A DNA stretch of 64,000 nucleotides, taken from contig CM055101.1 of NCBI GenBank assembly GCA_029204225.1, positions 6,557,618 to 6,621,617 on the forward strand. Direction: 5' to 3'. Below the pieces are notes generated by a model. That model was not told the DNA's origin and did not search any database. It worked only from the letters and a program-made list of their open reading frames with translations. Position 1 is the first letter of the stretch. Every line of letters starts with the position of its first letter. This DNA comes from Diphasiastrum complanatum. Lineage: Eukaryota; Streptophyta; Lycopodiopsida; Lycopodiales; Lycopodiaceae. Both the position numbers and the translations under genes were made by a program. Below, piece by piece: positions 28,181 through 39,673 of the stretch.

Positions 28181-28695
28181 TAGATTTGATTGACTTGAAA
28201 CTCACAAAGGTCTCACACTTGTAGTGTTTCACTCAAATTTGATTTCTAATCCAACAAATGGACTTATAATCACAGTTCTATCACTCCCTCACAAAGCTGG
28301 AATGAAGATAAGATGAAGTGAAAACTACTTTCAAACAAATCTTGCCAAGAAATGGATTTGATTGTCTCTAGAAACTCACTAAGGTCTCTCTCTTGTAGTT
28401 TTTCACTCAAATTAGATTTCTAATCCAACAAATGGACTTATAATCTCAGTTCTAGCACTCCCTCACAAAGTTGGAATGAAGATAAGATGATGTGAAATCT
28501 ACTTACAATCAAATCTTGCCAAAAAATGGATTTGATTGTCTCTAGAAACTCACTAAGGTCTCTCTCTTGTAGTTTTCTCACTCAAATTAGATTTCTAATC
28601 CAACAAATGGACTTATAATCTCAGTTCTAGCACTCCCTCACAAAGTTGGAATGAATAAAAGATGATGTGAAATCTACTTACAATCAAATCTTGCC
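28181..28695 (-). repeat. 174-bp tandem repeat in the leader of the young Copia
   Basis: Three head-to-tail copies: GAAACTCAC is at 28197, 28371 and 28545, exactly 174 bases apart. Each contains CTTGTAG, TTCACTCAAATT, GATTTCTAATCCAACAAATG, AGCACTCCCTCACAAAG and CAAATCTTGCCA. It lies between the primer-binding site and the gag start, where packaging signals are expected. Copies 2 and 3 are closer to each other than to copy 1. Confidence 0.9.
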
Positions 28696-29119
28696 AAATT
28701 TGGCTATTTTTGGACAAAAAAATGACTTAATCTCTTTCTTCCTTCTTGGTGTACTTTCAAGACCTGTTTTTAACCTTAATAGGACTTGAACTCAGCCTAG
28801 ATTAATTAGATTCCATGAAACAAATTCAAATCTAATCAATGGCAAATGATCTTGGTAGATTACCCTAGGATCTCCACCAAAAATTACACCAATAGCTCAC
28901 AAATTGAATTTTTTTGGATCAAATGAATACCATGCATTAAATGCAGGTTCAGAGGTGCCCACACATGTGGACAGTACGGATTTGGACCCCTACCAAGTTT
29001 GGGATCAAATCTCCTCACCAAAATCAAGATTCTAGCTTGCCCTCTCAATACTAGCTTTTAGCACCAAAACTTGCTAAAAATGGATTTGCATTAGATCAAT
29101 GGCTTATGCTCTTGTACTT

Positions 29120-29132
29120 GGCTCTGATACCA
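29120..29132 (-). promoter_or_regulatory. Primer-binding site of the young Copia
   Basis: The minus strand reads TGGTATCAGAGCC directly after the 5' LTR end. It is a perfect match to the initiator-Met tRNA 3' end used by plant Copia elements. Confidence 0.92.
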
Positions 29133-29833
29133 TGTGAAAGTACTGTAATTTAGGACCATAAATGGATCTACAAAAGATCCACAAGAGTGATTGGATGCTT
29201 GCTTAACAATCTATCAAAAAACTAGACATAAAAAAGTTGATCTAGATTGGCAATTTGACAAACAACAAGCATTAACAATCAAAAGCATTGATAAACATTG
29301 AAATACGAGCCCACACGTGTGTACTACAGGCTGTAGTACGGCCTTCAACCTGAGAAACAAGTAGAAATTGATTTGGTTTCATTTGGATCACAAAAACTCA
29401 ATGTACATAGTGAACTAGCTTGAGATTGCCAATGAGCTCCAAAAATTTTCTATCTTCTCACTATGGAGAGAGGGAATACATAGCAAATTCGACTTCCTTC
29501 TTGAAGTTAGGTGGATTTCCAGCATGTAATAAGGAAGTTAACTCACTCTCCTTGACCTAAAATGAAACCCTAGTCTATTTCCTAGAGTTATGCTTGGTAG
29601 GTAGCTAGTTGGTCAAATTTTCACCTTAAACTTAGGTGTAGGTCCTATAAAGTAGGGATGACCACCAAATAGACATGACCAACTCTCTTGACTTGACCTA
29701 ACCTACATTAGGATGGGTTTCCCATGTGGCATCATGGCCTCACATGTGTGGGACTCACTTGTGTACACAATTTACACTATTCTACATGGTTTTTGATCAA
29801 GCTAGATTTGCCAATTTTTGGCAATTCTTCACA
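29133..29833 (-). repeat. 5' LTR of the young Copia
   Basis: A 701-bp terminal repeat that would drive minus-strand transcription of the Gag-protease frame. The four differences from the other LTR are near 29145-29148 (two), 29304 and 29721. Confidence 0.93.
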
Positions 29834-32202
29834 GATGGAATTCAAGGAGTCAGACACACATTTGTTAATGGCTTATAGCAGTAGCAAAAACTGTGATAGC
29901 TGATACCTGGACAACGGTGTTATCCAACACATGACCTCTCACAAGGAATGGTTTACGGAGTACACAAATTACAACAGAGACCAATTTATCTACCTCGAAT
30001 ATTCTAGCACCATACGCGTGGAAGGCAAAGGAGCAGTGAAGGTCAGCTTCAACAACGATCTGTCCATTTGTGTTCCTAACATCCTTCATGTTCCTCAGTT
30101 GTCAAAGAACCTATTATTAGTCTCTAAGATAACTGACGAGGGCTACACTGTTACTTTCTCATCTAAGCAGTGTACAATACTCGAGGAAGATACCACTTTG
30201 ACTACATGCACTAGAGTCGAAAATCTTTACGTACTCTCTAATTCAGTTGCATTAGCTAGTATCTCTAATGAAAATGTAAACAACAATGTTGTTCTGTGGC
30301 ATAGTTGATTTGGACACGTGAATACAAGATCACTTTCTTATATGCGTTGTAATAATTTAGTTGATGGTTTGAATTTCATGTCTTCATTGGATAGGAAATC
30401 TTTCTTTTGTGAATCATGCATCTATGGGAAGCACTCTAGAAGAAAGTTTCCAAAATCACACTCCATCAAAACAAAGCATGTATTAGATCTTGTACATAGT
30501 GATCTCTGTGGTCCAATGCCAACTCTGTCATTAGGAGATGCAATCTATTTTATCACTTTCATAGATGATTACTCCAGATCGTCTACAACCATGTTCATTA
30601 AGCACAAATCTGAAGCCTTTGAATGCTTCCAGAGATTCAAAACCATGGTTGAGACACAAACGTCTAGGAAAGTGAAGGCACTCCGAACCCATGGTGGTAG
30701 CGAATACATCTCTAACGAGATGTATGACTACATGGTTGAACATGGTATTAGAAGACAGTTCACCACTTCCTATTCACCTCAACAGAATGGGATTGCAGAA
30801 AGGAATAATTGAACTCTTCTCACTCAGCCAAATCTATGCTACATCAAGCACACTACAAAGTTTTAGGCAGAAGCTACTGCCACAGCCTGTTACGTGTAGA
30901 ACAAATCCAGCACCAAAGTCGTCAACAACAAGACTCCTCATGAAGTTTGGCATGGGCACAAGCCTAGTGTCAACCATTTAAAAATCTTTGGTTGTATACG
31001 TTTTGTTCACATTCCTAAACAGCCTAGAAAGAAGCTGGATCATAGGACAAATAAATGTATTTTCATTGGCTATCCTGATGAACATAAAGCTTATAAAGTT
31101 TATGATCCATCCACCAATGTAGTATTTGTCTCTGGAGACGTAATATTTCAAGAACATACATACTACGATTTTAAACAACCATCGATAAACGATGCTATGT
31201 CATTTCATCCTATTTTATGTAGCATGGATTCTTCCAATGTTGATGTTCCTTCTACAAAACTTGCAGCTACAGCTACAGAAGCCGAGAAGCCGATAGTACC
31301 TGTCATTAGACTAGACCAAGCTAGCGAGCACATCTAAAGAAATTCAAGAAGAAGCATCATCGCATCCTGGTCAACCCAACATCCGTAGATCCTCACGGAC
31401 TCGGACAGTTCTTGAGAGGTATGCACCTCAATCATTCTGGACTTCATCAAAAAAACCAGAGAGCCTAACCGAAGCAATTAACTCCAAGGATGTTATGAAG
31501 TGGCAAGAAGCTATGGAAAGCGAGTATAACTCGCTTTTGACGAATCAGACCTGGACACTGGTCGACTTCCCCACTCACAAGAGAGTTATCGACAACAAGT
31601 GGATCTTCAAGAAGAAGATTAACTCTGATGGTTCCATTGCAAAATGGAAAGCACAGCTAGTCGCTGAAGGATTCACTCAAGTCCAAGGGGTGGATTATCA
31701 AGAAATTTTTAGTCATGTCATCAAGATGCAGTCAATCAGGACTCTGATTGCGTTTGCAGCCACATAAGACCTCGAAATGCCACAAATGTATGTCAAGACA
31801 TCATTTCTCAACGACAATGTCGAAGAGGAGCTGTACACCTTCCAACCAGAAGGATTCAAAGTCAAAGGCCAAGAGCATAAAGTGTGCAAGCTGCACAAAG
31901 CAACCTACGGTCTAAAACAGGCTGCAAGAGCATAGTTCGATAGAATCACCTCTTATCTCATTCAATTAGGATTTGCAAACAATTCAGTTGACTGTAATGT
32001 TTATTCGAAGCATATAGGCACCAATTCAGTTCACATAGCTCTTCACGTAGATGATGCATTTATTTTGTCTAATGACACTTCTCTTCTGCACACTACTAAG
32101 AGTGATCTGTCAAAGGAATTTGACATGACTGATTTAGGAGCTATTCATTCTTTGCTAGGAATTCACATTACTAGAGATAGACTTCAGAAGAAGATCTATC
32201 AC
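29834..32202 (+). pseudogene. Copia protease, integrase and reverse transcriptase of the old element
   Basis: This continues the frame broken at 25084. Protease is degenerate (YLDNGVIQHM in place of the usual D-S-G-A). Integrase has the HSxFGHVN region, CESCIYGKHSRRKFP, FIDDYSRSS, a mutated LRTHGGSEYI and SPQQNGIAERNN, giving the D-D-E core with damage. Then come the linker and RT (31495 on, EAMESEYNSLLTNQTWTLVD, NKWIFKKKINSDG), TYGLKQAARA and the catalytic box HVDDAFIL, where the first Tyr is His. TAG or TAA stops and frameshifts occur at 30306, 30810, 31335, 31765 and 31933, among others. The RT ends at HITRDRLQKKIYHIQ and runs straight into LTR sequence, with no RNase H. Confidence 0.85.
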
Positions 32203-32432
32203 ATACAAACCATCTCTAATCTCTTCGGTGGACTGTACTCTTATATTTTAGAGTATGAATTAATATTTCAGATCATGTTGGGCAATAAGAACACTTAAAG
32301 CTATGATTACATTTAGCATAAGCTGTTTATTAGACTATTTTTGCATTTAGCAACTGATTAGAACGGGAGAGCATTCTGCAATATTCTTGCTCTCTTCTCC
32401 ATTCACGTTCTTCTATCTCCCTTGCCCCATCA
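32203..32432 (+). repeat. 3' LTR stump of the old Copia
   Basis: These 230 bases align with the last 230 bases of the 5' LTR (23944-24174), about 10% diverged by eye. The shared start is ACATACAAACCATCTCTAAT, which is not an LTR start, so the upstream part was deleted. Confidence 0.85.
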
Positions 32433-32740
32433 GGTATACTACCAATTACTTGAATCCTTGATATCTTATATTTATCAATTCCAATCTGCATGTATATAGA
32501 AAGGAGGACACGATTAGCTGATTAGGGGATTACAAGAACGACTGATTAGGCACCTTCCAACGGTATCCAGATAGTCTCTGGAGGATGATGTCCTCCTTGT
32601 ACTTTTCTTGATCTCCTTTGTACCTTGAGGCATAAAGATCCGCTGCCATTCGGTCTTCGTGTCTTCTTCTACCTTTGGCCTTGCCACTGAGTCACCTTGG
32701 GTCCGCGAACATTTTACCATCATGTTCGGGTATCCCTCAA

Positions 32741-33374
32741 TCAACGAACATTTTTGACCATCGTCTTCGGTTCTTCAGTCCTCGAAGATTTGGTGTTCCC
32801 GTCTGGGCAGCTCTCTTGTGTTTTTCCAGACTTGAGCGCGAAAGCTAGCAAAGCTTTGTGGCTTGAAGGAATTTGTTTCTTCATCTCCTTCTCAAAGCGT
32901 GGTAACTTTATCACTCCTAGACTCTTCCTCTGCCTCTCAAATAGTCCTTTGTCTAGGGTCTTAGTGAAGATGTCCGCCACCATTTCCTTCGTTCCAATGA
33001 AGCTGGTCTTTAATTCCTTTCTCATGACTACAATGTGTTTCATCCTTGAGTGAAACACGGGATCCTTCGTCAGATGAATTGCAGAAGTATTATCAATCTG
33101 CAATATCAGAGACTCTTCATTGGTTTCACATAGTCCGTTGAGGAACTGTTTGAGCCATGTGATTTCCTTGGCCATCTTTGCGGTTGCAACGTATTCTACT
33201 TCGCAAGATGACCGAGCTGTAATGGTCTGCTTCTTGTTGCCCAAAGAATTGTTGTGCCTGCTGTAATGGTGCACCCTCCTCAAACACTTTTATAGTTGTC
33301 CTTGAGTGATGCCCAACTTGCATCATTGTAGGAGTGCATTTGGAATCTTGCATCACGAGAGTAACATAGCCCAT
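32741..33374 (-). pseudogene. Copia RNase H
   Basis: Reads KKQTITARSSCEVEYVA, TWLKQFLNGL, ILQIDNTSAIHLTKDPVFH and VADIFTKTLDKGLFE, the standard plant Copia RNase H order, with ADIFTKxL near the end. A frameshift near 33280 separates the start (STSGYVTL-like, here MGYVTLVMQDSKCTP). Confidence 0.8.
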
Positions 33375-33396
33375 AATCCTTTGTCTTCTGAAGGTA

Positions 33397-34560
33397 CTAT
33401 AAGATTTGTTTCATGATCTTCCAGTGTGCTAAGCCTAGATTCATGTTGAATTGACTCATTCTGAACATGGCATAAGAAATGTCAGATTGTGTGTTTTCTA
33501 CTAGATACATTAAGGATCCGATCAGTCTCCTGTATGGCATGTGCTGCATAAAACAATCTTTGTTCATCATGATTGTTCCTACAAGCATTGGGGTGTTCTC
33601 CCCTTTGCAATTTGCCATCCCAAAATCATCTAGGATTTTCAGGATGTACTTTGACTGATGAAGGTATAGCTTTTCTTCGCCATAGTCGCGGTCGATCTGC
33701 AAGCCTAGATAACATCTGGCTTCTCCTAGGTTTGTTATCTCGAAATGTTTCGAGATCTCCCTCTTCACTTTGTCTATTAGCTTTCCGCTTCTGCACAGTA
33801 TCAGGGTGTCATCCAAATACACAGCAACAATGATGATCTCTCCATCTGTGATCCTCATATAGACATTCGAATCAGCCATCAGTGGCTCGAATTTCAAGGA
33901 TCTCAGGGCTTGATCTTTCTTCTTATACCATTGTCGTGCTGATTGCTTCAGACCATAGATACTTCTGAGCATTCGGCAGGCATAGGTAGGAAGTGCTTTG
34001 GAGGTGTAACCTGGAGGTTGATCCATATAGACTTCTTTGTCTAACTTGTCATGTAGGAATGATGTCTTCTCATCGATGATGTGAATCCTGAGGTTGTATG
34101 CAGCTGCATATGCAAATAGTAGCCGTAAGGATGTATGTTTCAACACTGGAGAGAATGTCTCAATGTAGGCGATGTCGTACTTCTGAGAGAATTTCTTCAC
34201 TACAAGTATGGCTTTGTACTTCAAAACATCTCCATTCGGTCCATACTTGAGCTTGTAAACCCACTTGCATTGCATTGTCTTTCGTTTATCTAGCATTGGT
34301 TGTAGTGTCCCCCCTCATTCTTCTTCATGGATTCAATTTTTTCATTCATGGCTTGGATCCATTTGTCCTTCTCTGGACTGTCGATGGCTTCCTCGAATGT
34401 TTGTGGTTCACCACTGAATCCACAAAACTCTTCGGATGTAGAAGCCGAGCTACCTGACACAAATCTTGTTGGCGCTCTTCGCTTTCTTGTTGATCTCTTG
34501 GGAGATTCTTCAGGCACTACAATCCCTTTGCCTTTGTCTCCCAGGTCCGGAACCATCTTG
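33397..34560 (-). pseudogene. Copia reverse transcriptase
   Basis: A long open frame at 34296-33397 reads CKWVYKLKYGPNGDVLKYKA, YIETFSPVLKHTSLRLLFA, MDQPPGYTS, SIYGLKQSARQWY and the catalytic box AVYLDDTLILC. It continues through PYRRLIGSLMYL and QSDISYAM. The upstream frame, 34556-34290, gives the linker (KRSTRKRRAPTRFVSG) and the RT start EEAIDSPEKDKWIQAM. One frameshift divides them near 34292. The YLDD box is intact, so this is the best preserved part of the element. Confidence 0.88.
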
Positions 34561-34673
34561 GTTTACATGTGTTCTAGCAGCTGGCAAGGTTGCGGTCCTT
34601 TCTTCGTTTGATTCGTCGCTCAGCTGATGTGGAGCTTGAACATCTTCAAGGTTCTTGACCAGGAAAAACCCAT

Positions 34674-35395
34674 TTTTTTAGCTAGGCGAATGATCATCAA
34701 TATGCCATTTTGAGAACCTTCGCCGAGCACCTTCCCCTCATTATGAACCTTCGCTGACATGCTATATGGTCTTAGATTGACAAAATTAGGTTGGCCATAG
34801 CCTCAGATCTTGAAAAAATGCATTTATGACAGTACTTGGGCGAAGGATCCTCCTGGGCAAAGGTTCATCCTTCACCAACCCTGGAAAACGTTCGCTTGAT
34901 AGGTTCAGATCCCTAGAAACCTTCGCCGAGATTTTTATAGCCTATTTTCACAGTAATGTATATGGCAACCATAAACAGGCCAAACAGACTATTAAGCCTT
35001 ACATCAACCTAACCAATGATTTGCACTGGACCAACGACGATTATCTTCTCGATGTCATCACTGAGCCTGCATACATGTTGCTGCCCAGCTCTTGAATAAC
35101 TTTCTGATGGTTGGCAACCTCAGGAAAGATCGCATCACTTCATAGATCCTATATCACTTTTCCTCCATCTCTCATGTTTTATTTGGATTTTGCTTATTGT
35201 TGGATCTGATAGTTATTGGGATTGCATGTTATTATACTTTTTATGAGAGAGAAAGGGGGAGAGAGAAAGAGTAGGCTATCTTTGTTGTGGATCTAGTGTT
35301 AATGGATGTAGTGTTAATGTTTAAAATTAATGGATGTTAGAGTTAGATGTGGATTCTCATTCATGCTGAAATCTGAACTATACTATCGCTCTCAT
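34674..35395. other. Sequence between integrase and RT, possibly inserted
   Basis: This holds no recognisable Copia linker. CTTCGCC/CTTCGCTGA motifs recur (34719, 34746, 34832, 34919), related in style to the CCTTCG repeats in the old Copia 5' LTR. Boundaries are not defined, and I see no clear target duplication. Confidence 0.3.
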
Positions 35396-35402
35396 AGGAA
35401 CG

Positions 35403-37446
35403 CATCTACGCGTGACAACTAACTTCGTCTCTTTGATGCTAGATTGACTAGATCTTGGTTTGAGGTTAGGCAAGGAAAGAAACCCACTACAATCCTATAG
35501 TATGATGGATGATTGTCATACCCGACGAGGTATCCTAATTCGACCTTCTTATCAAGCTTCTTTCGAAGCTTATCAGGAATGTGTGCATAAGCAGGGAAAG
35601 ATAAAACAACAATTGCTCTTGCATGCTGCATAGCCAAATACTCGAACATGTGTCAGATTGGGCTTTCTATCCCACCAAAGTTTGTGTGGTATCGTGTGAG
35701 GAACACCAGATTTGCCTATCTTGTTCTGGATGTAGGTGGTTGTAGCTACTGCTGGTGCCTTCGAATAGGCCATCATGCACCTTGTGGCTTCCATGAGAGT
35801 CATGTTCTTTCTTTCAGCAACACCATTGTTGTTACATACCTATGTAACTAGCAGTACTTCAAACCCCTATTGGTCCATTTAGTGTTGGGGGCTAATGGCA
35901 AGGTACCCTTAGGATTAAGGGTATGTGCCTTTGGATAAGGACAAGTAAGTGACTATACCTTGGTCGGAGGTATGGAGTCACGTGACCCTTGGATAAGGGG
36001 TACTCTTAGAATTAAGGGTAGGTGCCTTAGATTAAGGTACTAGTGTCCTTGGCTAATGGCAGGTAGGTGTCTATGCCTTGGATGGAGGTATGGAACCTAG
36101 TGAGGTGTTAGAAAGTCATTGGATGACTTTTTTCTAAACCTTGGGCCTCAACCTTGAACCATGTCACTTAATTGGTCTAGGACCAAAGTATACATGCACA
36201 ACTTGGGCATTGTGACCTAGTGGGAGGGCGCATTTCCAATGGGTCCAATGAGTTCTCAACTCCCACAAGAAAGGCATTCAAAGAGTCATAGATTATGAAA
36301 GGAGTCTCTTGACCTTCCATAAGCCTATGGAGATTCTTGGAGATTCTTTAACTCCCCTATGCTTCTCTCTCTCTTAGTGGATGAGCATGGAACTCCATAG
36401 TGCACTAGAGGGGTCCATGGGCCATCTATATGAGGGTAGTAGGGCACCCATTGAGGGGGGAGATCTCTCTTGTTTGCTTTGCTTATGCTCTAGTGTTGCT
36501 ACTAGTGTGTAGAGTGCTTTCTTCTGGTAGTATGCTTAGGGTTTGGATCTTGCTTATGGTATGGGACATAAATAGGGTTTGGATCTTGACTATGCTATGG
36601 AGTGTTGTGGTATGCTTGTGATTTGTTTATGGTCAGCAAGGGGGTGCTAGATAGGTCTTGCTTGGAGCTTGGATCTAGCTATGGTTGGGTGGTGAATACT
36701 TGAGGCCAGCTTGTTATCTATCTTTGTGTTTAAAGTGTAGGGACACAGGTGGAGGAGAGATTCTTGGAGGCTTGCAGATCCTTAATTGCAGGTGGAGGCA
36801 TCCTAGCTTGGAGTTGGGGTGCATCTTGAAGCTTGCAGATTGCTTGGAGGACATTTGGAGGCTCTATCTTGGATTTGGAGGACTTTCTCACCTCTACTTG
36901 TAAAAGTTATGCTGCGATGTATAGGATGCAGTCCTTCTGTGAAGGATTCCTTGATCATTGCAGGAGTTAGTGAAGCGGTTCGAGATGTACTCTCCACCAC
37001 GATCTGTTCTGATCTGCTTCACCTTGTTTCATGTGCATCTTTCTGCCCAGTTCACGTATTCTGTGAACTTGTCAATTGCTTCCAACTAGTTGTGAATGAA
37101 TTAGACTCAGGCAAACTTACTGTAGTCATCAATGAAGGTGATGTAGTACTTCGAGCCTCCTATTGAGATCACATCAAAAGCTCCATAGATGTCCAAATGT
37201 ACTAGCTCCAAAATCTTTGTTGTTCTGTATGAGTCTTTGATAAAAGGAGTTCGGGACATTTCCTGACATCTTCCCTTTCATGCATGCATCACAAGTTGTT
37301 GAACTGGTTGCATTCGAGATGCTTACCCATGTGAGAGCTCCATGTTGATGGCTTGATATAATTGAGTTCAGGTGGCATAGTCGTCTGTGCCATAGAACAT
37401 CTGCAGATTCGTGAGCTTGGTGTGCTTGATCTGTCGGCATAGGCAT
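35403..37446 (-). pseudogene. Copia integrase, split by a 1.07-kb insertion
   Basis: N-part (37446-36916): DVLWHRRLCHLN and TTCDACMKGKM (H-H-C-C zinc-binding region), then YYITFIDDYSKF and QIRTDRGGEYIS, giving the two core Asp residues. After the insertion the C-part (35838-35403) resumes with NNNGVAERKNMTLMEATRCM, IPHKLWWDRKPNLTHVRVFG and KLDKKVELGYLVGYD. Stops and a frameshift near 35600 are present. Confidence 0.8.
35839..36915. mobile_element. Unclassified 1.07-kb insertion in the Copia integrase
   Basis: The integrase sequence breaks after CCATTGTTGTTA on the plus strand and resumes with GTTATGCTGCGATG, so GTTA is duplicated on both sides. The insert begins with a palindrome (GTTACATAGGTATGTAAC-like) and ends CTTGTAAAA. 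Its left half has diverged internal repeats (AGGATTAAGGGTA with GTGCCTT, and TATGCCTTGG with GGAGGTATGGA). It carries no known protein, and its ends fit neither LTR nor obvious TIR elements. A degraded solo LTR, a MITE or a short retroposon all remain possible. Confidence 0.5.
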
Positions 37447-37645
37447 ACCTTCAAATGATACATGTCTTTTCGTCTTCCTTGTGTGATTAGCGTACTGGTG
37501 CTGACATCAATGACATTGCATGTTTCGTTTGAAATGTCACACGCATCCCAACATTTGTTATTCTTGCTACTGATAGCAAATCTTGCTGTAATGTGGGTAT
37601 GAATAGAACATCTTCTAGTCGTTGATCTCTACCATTTGTGTTGAG

Positions 37646-38527
37646 TCACAACGAACCAATACCATTCACTTGATGTTTTGATCCATCTCCAAGAACTATG
37701 TATCTTGATGGATCAGTACTTCGAAAATCAAACATTATTCGTCTTGAGGTAACGAAGTGTGAAGTAGCTCCTGAATCAAAAATTCCTTCTTGTGTGTCAC
37801 ATGTTGAGGCTGCACACACATCTGCACACAAATAGGCTGTCGAATTTCCACTGTTCGACCTTTCTTCACCCATCTTCAAGCTTTTTGGCTCTTCAACGTA
37901 GGATGAACTATTATTGTTCTCCCGTTTGCCTTGAGGTTGCTTGTTCCTTGGGTTTTGGTAGTAGTCCATGGCTGCATGACCCTTCTTGTGACAGTGAATA
38001 CACTCAATCTTCGGATTCAGACAACACGAATCGACAATATGTCCTTCACATTTGCATCTCATGCATGTTTTCTTGTTGCCATTCTACTATTTTGGCTTTC
38101 CTTTGTTCTTCCAACTGCCTTTGCTAGCTCCCTCTGATTGTTGGTCCTGATCCTGCTTGTGATCCGACTTTCTCTTAAATTTGAACTGCTTCTTCGGCTT
38201 CTCCTTGTTGTCGTAGAGAGCTTGCTCAGAGGAGTCCTTGTGATCAAGATGCTCATGAGCTTCGACTTCTTGTCAAATCTCAATCATTGCCTTTTCGAGT
38301 GTCGTAGCTGGATCCTTTGCTAGCAATGTTCGGGTTGTCTGGAAAGATCTTGGTAAAGCTCTTAGCAGGTAGGTGAGCTGCTTCTCTACTGATACTATAT
38401 TCTTTGTTCCTGCATTATGTAATGAAAGGAACAGATCCTTCAACTTTTTGATAAAGTATAGGACAATAACGCTGTTGAATGACTTGGTTCCAAAGAAAAC
38501 AAGGCACTCGAAGGAACAACATGGCAT
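37646..38527 (-). pseudogene. Copia gag C-part and protease
   Basis: Three frames in order: 38527-38273 (LFLSLHNAGTKNIVSVEKQL, LLRALPRSFQTT), a basic linker at 38283-38059, and 38062-37646 with a damaged knuckle (CIHCHKKGHAAMDYY, last Cys replaced by Tyr). These are followed by the protease site GIFDSGATSHFVTS. Frameshifts at 38275 and 38060 join them. The N-terminal half of gag and the 5' LTR are not found. Confidence 0.75.
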
Positions 38528-38529
38528 CC

Positions 38530-39608
38530 TCTCAAGAAAACATGTCTACAATCATCCAGGTATGACTTCTTGCAACAAATTTCAAGTTGTGTATAAATCA
38601 CCTACGTTTCTAGTCTTGTCAAGGGAATGATGCTTTCATTCTACGGACGTAACCAACTCTCTATGACCACTTCACTTTGTGCTTTTTATCATCTACCGTT
38701 TACAACCTGTTTAACAATCCGATAATGATGACTTATAAAGTTGTCTATTGGCAAGGTTTTCAATAAATGATCTTAGACAACATGGATATGTGTAAGATAT
38801 ATGGTCCTTACATAAGAATTAGAATGGCATGTATTTGTCCTAATACCTCGTAAAAACCATGAAGACCTCTTCAATAATATATAACCTTTCCATAATGAAG
38901 TCCTAAATACCCTGGGTTGAAGGTGTAGTTTTGATAAACGTGAGTTTACTCAGAACAACAATATTCAATCATGACTATAGTAAATGATACCCATTCAGAT
39001 GTCATATTAGATTTATGGTGAGATACGATTGGAAAGCATGGATATGCTCAGGAGTATGGACAACAGTGCGTGAATTGTTTCTCGAAACAACGGTCACATG
39101 GATTAGAACGACATGGATTTTTCCTAACACCAGCACACATGTCCACACCATATCTTTTAGCTAAGCTAAAATATATATGATTAAAAATTATTCATACTTT
39201 TGCTCAAAACAATATAATATGATATGGACCAATGTCCATAAAATGATCAGCATGGCACAAGCCCTGATACGATAATATTAGGGCTTGGCCTATCGTTAAA
39301 AAACAATCTGCTATTTGGGAAGACATGACTATGATTTAAAATGCTATTCATGTTGTTAAGTGGTATAACTACTTTTGGACACGGATAACAACTAATGCTC
39401 AACTATGACACTTGTCTTCCCCACTGTACTAACTCGTGCGATTTTGTGTTGTGAGATGGTGGCAGGTATCAGGTGGACGTTTTGAAAGTGATTATGCTTT
39501 ATGGTGCTTTTCAGTACTGTATTTTACTTTTCAACTTTACTTTACCTTGTTGGAATATGAATAAAGACTTCAAAGGGTTCAGTCTTGCTTTGTCAAGAGG
39601 AACTATGT

Positions 39609-39673
<65 letters not shown>

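Larger units (their letters stand above)
25085..29833 (-). mobile_element. Young non-autonomous Copia, Gag-protease only (TSD GATGG)
   Basis: Two 701-bp LTRs (25085-25785 and 29133-29833) begin TGTGAAAG and end TTCACA, and differ at four positions by eye. Flanking GATGG copies at 25080-25084 and 29834-29838 form a perfect 5-bp target duplication inside the old Copia gag. On the minus strand it carries a perfect primer-binding site abutting the LTR, a leader with 174-bp tandem repeats, a 661-codon open frame and a purine-rich tract before the 3' LTR. The reverse transcriptase, RNase H and integrase core are missing, and the element is only 4,749 bp. It must have used proteins from a related autonomous Copia, so it resembles the TR-GAG class of non-autonomous elements. 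Confidence 0.92.
22682..32432 (+). mobile_element. Old Ty1/Copia retrotransposon (TSD GGTAT), interrupted and 3'-deleted
   Basis: The 5' LTR starts TGTTGGAAATTAAG at 22682, directly after GGTAT (22677-22681). The 3' end reads CCCCATCA at 32432, directly followed by GGTAT (32433-32437), a matching 5-bp target duplication. In order there are the 5' LTR, primer-binding site, gag, the nested element (25085-29833), protease, integrase, reverse transcriptase and a 230-bp 3' LTR stump. RNase H and roughly the first 1.26 kb of the 3' LTR are absent. A single internal deletion from the end of RT into the 3' LTR explains both. The retained LTR segments differ by about 10% by eye, so the insertion is old. 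Confidence 0.9.
32741..38527 (-). mobile_element. Decayed Ty1/Copia element, minus strand
   Basis: Order on the minus strand: gag (38527-38059), zinc knuckle and protease (38062-37646), integrase (37446-35403, interrupted), linker, reverse transcriptase (34560-33397) and RNase H (33374-32741). No LTR pair could be matched. The gag N-terminus is missing at the right end. The old plus-strand Copia sits just beyond its 3' end, possibly in its 3' LTR. Confidence 0.8.

Noticed and set aside
34826-35095. 89-codon plus-strand frame inside the minus-strand Copia
   Set aside because: It resembles no known protein and lies in a CTTCG-repeat segment. There is no supporting context.
36430-36903. Plus-strand frames of 63-72 codons in the 1.07-kb insertion
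   Set aside because: They are Leu/Gly-rich translations of low-complexity TTGGAG/CTTGG sequence with no motif.
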